Origin: an uncultured Planctomycetia bacterium
Lineage (GTDB): Bacteria; Planctomycetota; UBA1135; GCA-002686595
NCBI GenBank assembly: GCA_938003765.1
Contig: CALKYE010000038.1
Location: 1 to 10,252, forward strand
DNA length: 10,252 nucleotides
Direction: 5' to 3'
Part shown: positions 4,095 to 10,252 of the stretch, one piece after another
Numbering within the stretch: position 1 is the first letter of the stretch
How the letters are laid out: each line of letters begins with the position of its first letter
Notes under the pieces: model-generated
The model's database searches: none
What the model saw: the letters and a program-made list of their open reading frames with translations, nothing else
What the model was told of the DNA's origin: nothing
Program-made: the position numbers and the translations under genes

Positions 4095-6959
4095 GTGCAG
4101 TCTCGGGTTCGCGTGTTCGGCGCGCTTGCGGCGTTGCTCGTCGGCGTCGTGGTGCTGTTCTTGTGGCGTCGAGAGTCACCGCAGTCGACGACGTCCGCGG
4201 GGCGCGCTGAACAAGCTCGCGATGTCGCGCGCGGGACGGCTCCTGCGCAGGAGTCGGCTGATCGTGGCGGCGGCGCGGACTCGACGCGCGAAGCTGCCGC
4301 GCAGGAGCAGCCGACGGACGCGGCGGCTGGTCAGTCGAACGCGACAGCGGGCGAACGTGCCTGTCGCGTTCGCGTCGTGTGGCCCGACGGACAGTCGGCG
4401 GAGGGCGCGGAGATTCGACTCGTCGAACCGGGCGCGGGCGACGAGTCCGTGCGTGCGAACGCCGAGGGACGAGCCGCGTTCGATGCTGCCAAGCACCGCG
4501 CGGCGGTTGTGGCCACGTCCGGCGACTTCGCGTCGTTGCCGGCCTCGCTGTCGCGCAAGTCCGAGACCGTGCTGACCCTGAGAGCTACGGTCTCCGCGCT
4601 CGGTCAGCTCAGACCCGCGCCCGAGCTCGCGCCGACGGAGGTCACGGTTCGCTGCTTCGCGCTGGTCGCGTCTCGACGCGTGCTGCTTGCGAGCGCTCGT
4701 GCGCCTTCCGATGGCGCGTGGCGCTTCGAGCGTCTGCCGCTGGGGGAGGTCTCTCAGTTCGTCTTCCGCTTCGAGGGCGACGCGATCCTTCCCATCGAGC
4801 GGGAGCGAACGGCCCGCACGCCCGGCGAGGAGTTGCGCGTGGACGTCGAAGTTTGGCCGGGCGTGACGCGAGCCGTGCGCGTGCTGACGACCGACGACGA
4901 GCCGATCGAGGGCGCGAAGGTGATCGCGAGCTACACCAACATCGTCAACAAGCGCGTCGAGTACACCGGCGTGACCGACGCGAATGGCGACTGTCAGTTG
5001 CGGGGCGTCCCACCGCGCGAAGGCGACTTGACTGCGAGCAAACCGGGCTTCGTGCGCACCGCGTACGGCGACTTGATCCACGCGATGCTGCCGCCCGAGC
5101 AGGTGTGGACCCTTCGAATGCCGCGGGCTCCGACCGTTCGCGGGGTGTGTCGGGCGGCGAGCGCGCCGGTCACGGACTTCGACGTGCTGTGGAGGACGCC
5201 TTACCCGATTCCTCCCGACCGCTGGGAGTTTCGCGACGCGGAGGATGGCGCGTTCGAGCTCAACGAACTCGAACCCGGCCGCGTGTGCCTGATCGCCGTG
5301 TCGGATGAGCACGGTCAGTCCGCGCCCGTGTACTTCGACCTGTCGCAGGAGGGTGTCGACGGGCTCGTGCTCGAGTTCGATGCGCGCGTGAGCGTTGCGG
5401 GCGAGGTCATCGATGCGCTCAGCGAAGCTCCCATCGCTGATGCGCTCGTGCAGCCCTGGAGCTCGACGCCGAGCGCCATGTACGCGCCGCGAGGACAGGC
5501 CTTCGCCGTCGACGCCAGCGGGAAGTTCCGCAGCAGCGACTTCAACGTCGGCATCAACCGCTTCGAGGTGAGTGCGCCCGGCTACGCGTCGCGCTTGCTC
5601 GGAGTGCATGCGAAGGCTGGCGAGGAGACGAACGCGGGTTCGATCCGGCTCGGGCGCACGCAGTCGCTCGACCTCGAGTTGCGGCCTGGGCCGAACCTGG
5701 TCACGACCGAGTGCTATGCGACCGGCGCGGCAGGTTCGGGCGGCTCGGGTGTGTTGGCGACGGCGGTGTTCGACAGCAGCGGACGGACGCGCTTCGACAA
5801 CGTTTCTCCGGGCGAATGGAACATCCGCGTGATGCTCTCGGATGGCTACGAGATCTACAGCCACGTCTCGCTGGTCCCCGGCGCGCCGTGGTCGCTCGTG
5901 GTCGATCACGCTGCGCTCTCGTACTGGCATGTCCAGTTCCGCACGCGCGCGGGAGCTCCGGCCTCCGACTACACGGCGTTCGCAGTGTGGACGGACGCCG
6001 CGGTCACCCGAACCGTGGGCGCGACCGCCCGGGAGGACGGACGCGCGCGGCTCCTCGCGCCCAAGCCCCAGCCGTTCACGCTGCGCGTCACCGATCCGAT
6101 GGGGACGTGGGTGCGCGACCTCGTCGTCGGACCCGCGGAACTCGCGCGCGACCCGTTCGAGGTCATCGTCGACGAGGACCTGCCGCAGTTCCGTGTCAGC
6201 GATGGCGCCGGCGCGCCGCTGGCCGGCGTGAGCGTCGTTTCGCTCTCGCGCCAGCTCGGTTACTCGCACTCACGCGCAGCGCAGACGGACGCGAGCGGAC
6301 GGGTGACCCTGTTCGCCGCGGACGACGTGAGCTTCACGCACTCGACGCTTGGGATGGGAGTGAAGCTCGGGCTGCGCGAGTCCGATCAACGCGCCGGCGT
6401 TTGGGAGTTGAAGCTCGATCCTGCCGGTCCGCTGGAGTTGTTCGTGCGCGACGGCGACTTCGCGGTGGCGGGCGCGGAGCTCAGCCTCGGTGTCGCGGGC
6501 TACTGGCTCAGTCGGCCGCGCACCGACTCCGCCGGGTTCGTCAAAACGATTCCGTTGAACGCCGGCCGCTGGGACGTGCGCATGGACTTGCCGGGCTACT
6601 GGCCCACGCAGGCTTCGTTCGAGGTCCGGCGCGGCGGCGAGCCAGCGCAGATGCAGGTGCGTCGCCTCGGCGATGTCGTGTTCGACGTCCGCAGCGCGAG
6701 CGGTGCTCCCGTGCGGGGGCTGGAGGTCGATTTGGTCAGTGAGGAGTTCGGCGAGCGCGCGAGCGAGTGGCTCGCCAAGCGGCGCATCGGGGCGTCCAGC
6801 GAGGAGCGGCTCGTCGACGAGAGCGGTGCGCTCGAACTCCGCGGCCTGCCGCACGGCAAGTACCGCTGGTCGATCGCGGGCCACGAGGGAACGCTGGCGA
6901 GCGCTGAAGTCGTGCTCGCGCCGCGCGTTCGCACCCGAGTCGAAGCACGCGTGCCGTAG
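4095..6959 (+). CDS. Large membrane-tethered protein with carboxypeptidase-regulatory-like repeat domains
   Basis: A 954-residue protein of unknown role, probably anchored in the membrane and facing outward. An N-terminal hydrophobic helix (residues 7-24, after Arg4 and Arg6, followed by WRR) acts as signal-anchor. Residues 27-88 are a low-complexity Ala/Gln/Glu/Asp/Thr/Gly linker. The rest is a string of beta-sandwich units resembling CarboxypepD_reg domains, recognisable by the recurring pattern hydrophobic strand, G/D-x-P-(I/V/L)-x-G-A, DA(N/S)G, then an aromatic-rich strand. The clearest units start near 89 (WPDGQSAEGAEIRL), 258 (DDEPIEGAKV, with DANGD), 433 (GEVIDALSEAPIADALV, with DASGKF), 697 (DGAGAPLAGVSVVSL, with DASGRV) and 861 (ASGAPVRGLEVDLV). 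No protease or glycosidase motif is visible. Such repeats usually serve adhesion or structural display (known of the family); the ligand is unknown. It begins 13 bases after the exported peptide gene, and a hairpin terminator follows it. An upstream in-frame TTG (4089) is a possible alternative start. Confidence 0.92.
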   Translation: MQSRVRVFGALAALLVGVVVLFLWRRESPQSTTSAGRAEQARDVARGTAPAQESADRGGGADSTREAAAQEQPTDAAAGQSNATAGERACRVRVVWPDGQSAEGAEIRLVEPGAGDESVRANAEGRAAFDAAKHRAAVVATSGDFASLPASLSRKSETVLTLRATVSALGQLRPAPELAPTEVTVRCFALVASRRVLLASARAPSDGAWRFERLPLGEVSQFVFRFEGDAILPIERERTARTPGEELRVDVEVWPGVTRAVRVLTTDDEPIEGAKVIASYTNIVNKRVEYTGVTDANGDCQLRGVPPREGDLTASKPGFVRTAYGDLIHAMLPPEQVWTLRMPRAPTVRGVCRAASAPVTDFDVLWRTPYPIPPDRWEFRDAEDGAFELNELEPGRVCLIAVSDEHGQSAPVYFDLSQEGVDGLVLEFDARVSVAGEVIDALSEAPIADALVQPWSSTPSAMYAPRGQAFAVDASGKFRSSDFNVGINRFEVSAPGYASRLLGVHAKAGEETNAGSIRLGRTQSLDLELRPGPNLVTTECYATGAAGSGGSGVLATAVFDSSGRTRFDNVSPGEWNIRVMLSDGYEIYSHVSLVPGAPWSLVVDHAALSYWHVQFRTRAGAPASDYTAFAVWTDAAVTRTVGATAREDGRARLLAPKPQPFTLRVTDPMGTWVRDLVVGPAELARDPFEVIVDEDLPQFRVSDGAGAPLAGVSVVSLSRQLGYSHSRAAQTDASGRVTLFAADDVSFTHSTLGMGVKLGLRESDQRAGVWELKLDPAGPLELFVRDGDFAVAGAELSLGVAGYWLSRPRTDSAGFVKTIPLNAGRWDVRMDLPGYWPTQASFEVRRGGEPAQMQVRRLGDVVFDVRSASGAPVRGLEVDLVSEEFGERASEWLAKRRIGASSEERLVDESGALELRGLPHGKYRWSIAGHEGTLASAEVVLAPRVRTRVEARVP

Positions 6960-7002
6960 CGGCGCGCCTCGTCGCGAGTCGGCCGCCGCGGCCAGCCCGT
7001 CT

Positions 7003-7023
7003 CGCCCGTCCTGGCGGGCGTTT
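7003..7023 (+). terminator. Probable intrinsic terminator after the repeat protein
   Basis: CGCCCG (7003-7008) pairs perfectly with CGGGCG (7015-7020) across a six-base loop, followed at once by TTT and then GGGG. It lies 44 bases past the stop codon of the repeat protein and before the thiolase leader. The T run is short, so termination may be partial. A GGCCGC/GCGGCC palindrome lies just upstream (6981-6993). Confidence 0.5.
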
Positions 7024-7074
7024 GGGGCGCAGATGCGCGTCCCGCGGGGCTAGCCGAGTCCGCGCGCCGCCCGC

Positions 7075-7080
7075 TACAGT
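7075..7080 (+). promoter_or_regulatory. Possible -10 element of the thiolase operon
   Basis: TACAGT lies in otherwise almost pure G+C sequence between the terminator and the thiolase leader, about 124 bases before the GTG start. No recognisable -35 hexamer sits 16-18 bases upstream (sequence around 7051-7058 is TAGCCGAG). The call rests on position and local base composition only. Confidence 0.28.
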
Positions 7081-7108
7081 GTGCGGATTGCGGACCGAGC
7101 GTCCGAAG

Positions 7109-7145
7109 GTCGGCGGAGGGGTGGTCCTCGACGCCCTCCGACGGC
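7109..7145 (+). promoter_or_regulatory. Strong stem-loop in the 5' leader of the thiolase operon
   Basis: GTCGGCGGAGGG (7109-7120) faces CCCTCCGACGGC (7134-7145) across a 13-base loop. The stem has seven perfect pairs (CGGAGGG/CCCTCCG), one G-A mismatch, then four more pairs including one T-G wobble. It lies within the untranslated leader, 58 bases before the GTG. There is no T tract, so it is not a standard terminator. It may be an mRNA-stability or attenuation element, or a protein-binding site; I recognise no riboswitch class. Confidence 0.45.
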
Positions 7146-7203
7146 GCGCTGGGGCCGCTGCCAACGCCTTCCGCCAGCCCCGAACCCCACCCCTGGCCTG
7201 CCC

Positions 7204-8388
7204 GTGAAAGAAGTCGTCCTCGCCGGCGCCTGCCGGACCCCGATCGCCAAGTTCCAAGGCGCTTTCTCCGCCCTGCGCGCGCCCGACCTGGGGGCCCTGG
7301 CCATCGCCGAGGCCCTGCGCCGCGCGGGGGTCAAGGCCGACCAAGTGCAGGAGGTGATCATGGGCAACGTGCTGCAGGCCGGGCTGGGCCAGAACCCCGC
7401 CCGTCAGGCGGCGCGCAAGGCCGGGATCCCCGACAGCGTGGGCTCGTTCACGGTCAACAAGGTGTGCGGGTCCGGCCTCAAGGCCGTGATGCTCGCCGCG
7501 CAAGCGATCCGCGCCGGCGACGCCGACCTGATCGTCGCGGGCGGCATGGAGAGCATGACCAACGCGCCGTACCTGCTGCCCGAAGCGCGCGCGGGTGTGC
7601 GCCTGGGCCACGGCAAGTTGATCGACTCGATGGTGTGGGACGGCCTGTGGGACATCTACAACGACTTCCACATGGGCATGACCGGCGAGCGCGTCGCCGA
7701 GAAGTACGGCATCACGCGCCAGCAGCAGGACGAGTTCGCCGCGGCCAGCCATCGCAAGGCGGGCGAGGCCGAGAAGGCCGGACGCTTCAACGAGGAGCGC
7801 TTCACCGTCGCGCTCGCGCAGCGCAAGGGTGATCCGATCCAGTTCAACACCGACGAAGGCGTGCGCGCCGACACGACGCCGGAGTCGATCGCCAAGCTCA
7901 AGCCCGCGTTCAAGCCCGACGGCGGCACGGTGACGGCGGCCAACGCGTCGCAGATCAACGACGGCGCTTCCGCGGTGGTCGTGATGAGCGCGGACAAGGC
8001 CAAGGCGCTGGGCGTCAAGCCGCTCGCGCGCGTGGTCGCGTACGGCACGGGCGGCTGCGCTCCGGAGTGGGTGATGATGGCGCCGGAGATCTCGATCAAG
8101 GGCGTCGCCGCCAAGGTCGGGCGCAAGCCGAGCGACTTCGACCTGCACGAGATCAACGAGGCCTTCTCGGTCGCCGCCGTCGCGCTGATGCGCGTGCTCG
8201 AGCTCGACCCTGAGAAGGTCAACGTCAACGGCGGCGCGGTGGCGCTCGGCCACCCGATCGGCGCGAGCGGTTGCCGCGTGCTGACGACGCTGCTCTACGC
8301 CATGCGCCAGCGCAATGCGAAGAACGGCATGGCCTCGCTGTGTCTGGGCGGCGGCAACGCGGTGTCGATGGCCGTGGAGGCGCTGTAG
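7204..8388 (+). CDS. Acetyl-CoA acetyltransferase (thiolase)
   Basis: A cytoplasmic thiolase of 394 residues, the normal length for the acetyl-CoA C-acetyltransferase family. It condenses two acetyl-CoA to acetoacetyl-CoA or runs the reverse cleavage. The nucleophilic Cys88 lies in NKVCGSGLKAV; His350 in GGAVALGHPIGASG and Cys380 in CLGGGNAVSM complete the active site, with NEAF at 318-321. The N-terminal KEVVLAGACRTPIAKFQGAF is typical. The GTG at 7204 is chosen because homology begins there. The frame stays open back to a GTG at 7081, but those 41 residues are Arg/Pro-rich and overlap the leader stem-loop. No Shine-Dalgarno precedes the GTG. The next gene starts two bases after the stop and encodes the following enzyme of the pathway. 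Length and motifs fit the biosynthetic short-chain type better than the long-chain FadA type; acyl chain preference cannot be read from the sequence. Confidence 0.97.
   Translation: MKEVVLAGACRTPIAKFQGAFSALRAPDLGALAIAEALRRAGVKADQVQEVIMGNVLQAGLGQNPARQAARKAGIPDSVGSFTVNKVCGSGLKAVMLAAQAIRAGDADLIVAGGMESMTNAPYLLPEARAGVRLGHGKLIDSMVWDGLWDIYNDFHMGMTGERVAEKYGITRQQQDEFAAASHRKAGEAEKAGRFNEERFTVALAQRKGDPIQFNTDEGVRADTTPESIAKLKPAFKPDGGTVTAANASQINDGASAVVVMSADKAKALGVKPLARVVAYGTGGCAPEWVMMAPEISIKGVAAKVGRKPSDFDLHEINEAFSVAAVALMRVLELDPEKVNVNGGAVALGHPIGASGCRVLTTLLYAMRQRNAKNGMASLCLGGGNAVSMAVEAL
8376..8380 (+). promoter_or_regulatory. RBS of hbd inside the end of the thiolase gene
   Basis: GGAGG at 8376-8380, within the last codons of the thiolase gene, ends ten bases before the ATG at 8391. 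It supports that start, and coupled translation of the two genes, over the longer open frame that begins at 8271. Confidence 0.6.
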
Positions 8389-8390
8389 CC

Positions 8391-9242
8391 ATGGCCTACT
8401 TCGAACGAGTCGCCGTCGTCGGCGCGGGCACGATGGGCAACGGCATCGCCCAGACGTTCGCGCAGCACGGCAGCCACGTGACGCTGATCGACGTCGAAGC
8501 CAAGGCGCTCGAGAAGGGCCTCGCGAACATCCGCGCGAGCCTCGACAAGTTCGCCTCGAAGGGCGCGCTCACCAAGGAAGACGCTGACGCGGCCTTCGGG
8601 CGCGTGCAGGGCGTGTCGAGCTTGAGCAACGCGCAGCACTGCCAGCTCGTGGTCGAAGCCGTGGTCGAGCGCGAGGACGTCAAGGCCAAGGTGTTCGGCG
8701 AGCTCGACCGCGTCACCGACCAGGGCTGCATCCTGGCGACGAACACGTCCTCGATCTCGATCACGAAGATCGCGGCGAGCACCAAGCGCCCCGACAAGGT
8801 GATCGGGATGCACTTCATGAACCCGGTGCCGCTGATGAAGCTGGTCGAGGTGATCCGCGGCCAGGAGACGAGCGACGCGACCGCCAAGACGGTGGTGGAG
8901 TGCTCGAGCGCGCTGGGCAAGACGCCGGTCGAAGCGAGCGACTACCCGGGCTTCGTGTCGAACCGCGTGTTGATGCCGATGATCAACGAGGCCGTGTACT
9001 GCCTGATGGAAGGCGTGAGCACGCGCGAGGGCATCGACACGGTGATGAAGCTCGGCATGAACCACCCGATGGGTCCGCTGGCCCTGGCGGACTTGATCGG
9101 CTTGGACGTGTGCCTGGACATCCTCAACGTGCTCCACGACGGCTTCGGCGATCCCAAATACCGCCCTTGCCCGCTGCTCAAGCGCATGGTCGCTGCTGGC
9201 CGTCTCGGTCGTAAGTCGAAGAAGGGCTTCTACGACTACTAG
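8391..9242 (+). CDS. hbd: 3-hydroxybutyryl-CoA dehydrogenase
   Basis: A 283-residue NAD(P)-dependent 3-hydroxyacyl-CoA dehydrogenase, the length of stand-alone short-chain enzymes of this family (about 280). It interconverts acetoacetyl-CoA and 3-hydroxybutyryl-CoA in the cytoplasm. The Rossmann motif GAGTMG is at residues 11-16, with Asp34 ending strand 2, which favours NAD over NADP by analogy. ATNTSSISI places Ser120 at the catalytic position; His141 in GMHFMNPVPLMKLVEV and Asn191 in GFVSNRVLMPMINEA complete the catalytic set. The C-terminal domain has GMNHPMGPLALADLIGLD, and the protein ends in the classic KSKKGFYDY. The gene starts two bases after the thiolase stop, so the two are one transcription unit. 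No crotonase domain is fused to it, unlike FadB. Confidence 0.97.
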   Translation: MAYFERVAVVGAGTMGNGIAQTFAQHGSHVTLIDVEAKALEKGLANIRASLDKFASKGALTKEDADAAFGRVQGVSSLSNAQHCQLVVEAVVEREDVKAKVFGELDRVTDQGCILATNTSSISITKIAASTKRPDKVIGMHFMNPVPLMKLVEVIRGQETSDATAKTVVECSSALGKTPVEASDYPGFVSNRVLMPMINEAVYCLMEGVSTREGIDTVMKLGMNHPMGPLALADLIGLDVCLDILNVLHDGFGDPKYRPCPLLKRMVAAGRLGRKSKKGFYDY

Positions 9243-9265
9243 GCGCCTGCCGCGTTCGTTCATGC

Positions 9266-9282
9266 CGCGGCGCCGAGCCGCG
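9266..9282 (+). terminator. GC hairpin after hbd, possible attenuator
   Basis: CGCGGC (9266-9271) and GCCGCG (9277-9282) form a perfect six-base stem with a five-base loop, 24 bases past the hbd stop. No T tract follows. In the 150-base gap before the acyl-CoA dehydrogenase gene it could reduce read-through or stabilise the 3' end of the thiolase-hbd message. Confidence 0.3.
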
Positions 9283-9392
9283 CCAACGAATCATCTGCGC
9301 GGCGACGCACTCCACGACCAGACGATCGCGCGACTCCTCGATCGAACGACCCTCGCCCAGACCGCCGGACGAAGCTCCCACCCGTTCTCCCC

Positions 9393-10252
9393 ATGTTCGA
9401 ACTCTCCGAAGAACTGACCCTCGTCCGCGACACCGCCCGCGACTTCGCCGAGCACGAGCTCATCCCGCGCGCGACGAAGCACGACCGCGAGGCGCACATC
9501 GAGCCCGAGGTGCTGGCCAAGCTCGGCGAACTCGGCTTCTGGGGCCTCACGATCCCCGAGACGTACGGCGGCGCCGGACTGGGCAACCTCGCGCTCTCGA
9601 TCGTGCTCGAGGAGCTCAACCGCGGCTGCGCGGCGACCGGCGTGACGGTCAGCGTGCACAACAGCCTCTTGTGCTCTCCGATCAACAAGTGGGGCACGGA
9701 GGAGCAGAAGCAGACCTGGTTGCCCAAGCTGGCGACGGGCGAGTGCCTCGGCGCCTACGCGCTGACCGAGCCGGGCTCGGGCTCGGACGCGGCCGCGATG
9801 GTCACGCGCGCGACGAAGGACGGCGATCACTACGTGCTGAACGGCACGAAGATCTGGGTCACGAGCGGCTCGATGGCGGGCCTGGTGCTCGTGTACGTGC
9901 GCACCAACCCCGACGTGCCCAAGGCCAAGGGCATCAGCGCGTTCCTCGTGCCGGCGAACACGCCCGGCATGAAGGTCGGCAAGAAGGAGATGAAGTGCGG
10001 CATCCGCGGCTCGCCCGCGGTGGAACTCGAGTTCGACAACTGCCGCGTGCCCGCGAAGAACATGCTCGGGCAACTCGACCGCGGCTTCCCGATCGCGATG
10101 GACACGCTCGACGGCGGCCGCATCGGCATCGCGGCGCAGTCGGTCGGCATCGCGCAAGCCTGCCTCGAGGAGGCGATCAAGTACGCCAAGGTGCGCGTGC
10201 AGTTCGGCAAGCCGATCGCGCACTTCCAGGCGATCCAGCACAAGATCGCCGA
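9393..10252 (+). CDS. Short-chain (butyryl-CoA-type) acyl-CoA dehydrogenase, 3' end outside window
   Basis: An FAD-dependent acyl-CoA dehydrogenase with 286 codons visible of the usual 380 or so, cut by the right edge. It introduces the 2,3 double bond into acyl-CoA and passes electrons to electron-transfer flavoprotein. The N-terminal helical domain runs to about residue 115. The FAD/substrate signature AYALTEPGSGSDAA is at 121-134 and the IWVTSG strand at 154-159. The middle beta domain contains GIRGSPAVELEFDNCRVP (203-220). The C-terminal helical domain opens with TLDGGRIGIAAQSVGIAQA (238-256) and QFGKPIAHFQAIQHKIA (270-286). The TLDGGRIGIAAQ wording matches the short-chain/butyryl-CoA subfamily. 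The catalytic Glu expected near residue 365 lies outside. The ATG at 9393 gives the family's usual N-terminus; no Shine-Dalgarno is seen. It follows hbd after 150 bases on the same strand and acts in the same pathway. Confidence 0.96.
   Translation, partial: MFELSEELTLVRDTARDFAEHELIPRATKHDREAHIEPEVLAKLGELGFWGLTIPETYGGAGLGNLALSIVLEELNRGCAATGVTVSVHNSLLCSPINKWGTEEQKQTWLPKLATGECLGAYALTEPGSGSDAAAMVTRATKDGDHYVLNGTKIWVTSGSMAGLVLVYVRTNPDVPKAKGISAFLVPANTPGMKVGKKEMKCGIRGSPAVELEFDNCRVPAKNMLGQLDRGFPIAMDTLDGGRIGIAAQSVGIAQACLEEAIKYAKVRVQFGKPIAHFQAIQHKIA

Noticed and set aside
4176..6269. A 697-codon minus-strand frame inside the repeat protein gene.
   Set aside because: The plus strand has a strong RBS, a signal-anchor and repeated domains, while the antisense product is Arg/His-rich and featureless.
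7081..7203. An upstream extension of the thiolase from a GTG at 7081.
   Set aside because: The extra 41 residues are Arg/Pro-rich, unlike any thiolase N-terminus, and overlap a strong stem-loop. Family alignment begins at the GTG at 7204.
6736..8253. A 505-codon minus-strand frame across the thiolase and the end of the repeat protein.
   Set aside because: It crosses two genes and a terminator on the plus strand. The thiolase reading is certain, and the antisense product is a shadow.
8295..9263. A 322-codon minus-strand frame opposite hbd.
   Set aside because: hbd has complete Rossmann and catalytic motifs on the plus strand; the antisense product is His/Arg/Ala-rich without domains.
9263..9392. 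A possible short gene from an ATG at 9263 in the gap before the acyl-CoA dehydrogenase.
   Set aside because: The frame runs into the acyl-CoA dehydrogenase gene out of phase, has no RBS and encodes an Arg-rich product.

Overview
This is a strongly GC-rich bacterial chromosomal window with no mobile element, RNA gene or CRISPR array that I can see. The left third reads on the minus strand and the remainder on the plus strand, with a divergent intergenic region between them (3502-3910). An ECF-type sigma factor sits directly upstream of a Ser/Thr kinase that has an N-terminal zinc motif and a C-terminal TPR-like region. A large surface protein built from carboxypeptidase-regulatory-like beta-sandwich repeats and weakly defined ribosome binding sites are also present. 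Together these suggest a Planctomycetota bacterium. That assignment is inference from gene content; Myxococcota or another GC-rich, kinase-rich phylum cannot be excluded.

Minus-strand part, in order of transcription: a four-helix conserved membrane protein of unknown function (3501-3109), an ECF sigma factor (2954-2313), and a kinase that runs off the left edge (2123-1, 707 codons visible). The sigma factor and kinase are probably a signalling pair. The kinase N-terminus carries a Cys-Pro plus HxxxCxxC zinc-finger motif like those of anti-sigma factors. A membrane helix, a coiled coil and a helical repeat region follow its kinase domain. No strong RBS precedes any of the three genes. The kinase ORF has no stop inside the window, and long open frames on the opposite strand across it are antisense shadows.

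Middle part, plus strand: a 56-residue exported peptide (3911-4081) is coupled to a 954-residue membrane-tethered repeat protein (4095-6959). The Shine-Dalgarno of the second gene overlaps the stop codon of the first. A GC hairpin followed by TTT (7003-7023) probably ends this unit. I cannot assign a function to either protein.

Right part, plus strand: short-chain acyl-CoA metabolism. A leader of about 120 bases containing a strong imperfect stem-loop precedes an acetyl-CoA acetyltransferase (thiolase, 7204-8388). Two bases later comes 3-hydroxybutyryl-CoA dehydrogenase (8391-9242), and after 150 bases a short-chain acyl-CoA dehydrogenase cut by the right edge (9393-10252). These three enzymes catalyse three of the four steps linking acetyl-CoA and butyryl-CoA. 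The enoyl-CoA hydratase and the electron-transfer flavoprotein are not in the window.

The most interesting items are the zinc-motif kinase beside its ECF sigma factor, the small exported peptide coupled to the large tethered repeat protein, the repeats in the divergent promoter region, and the stem-loop in the thiolase leader. None amounts to a demonstrable new system from sequence alone.
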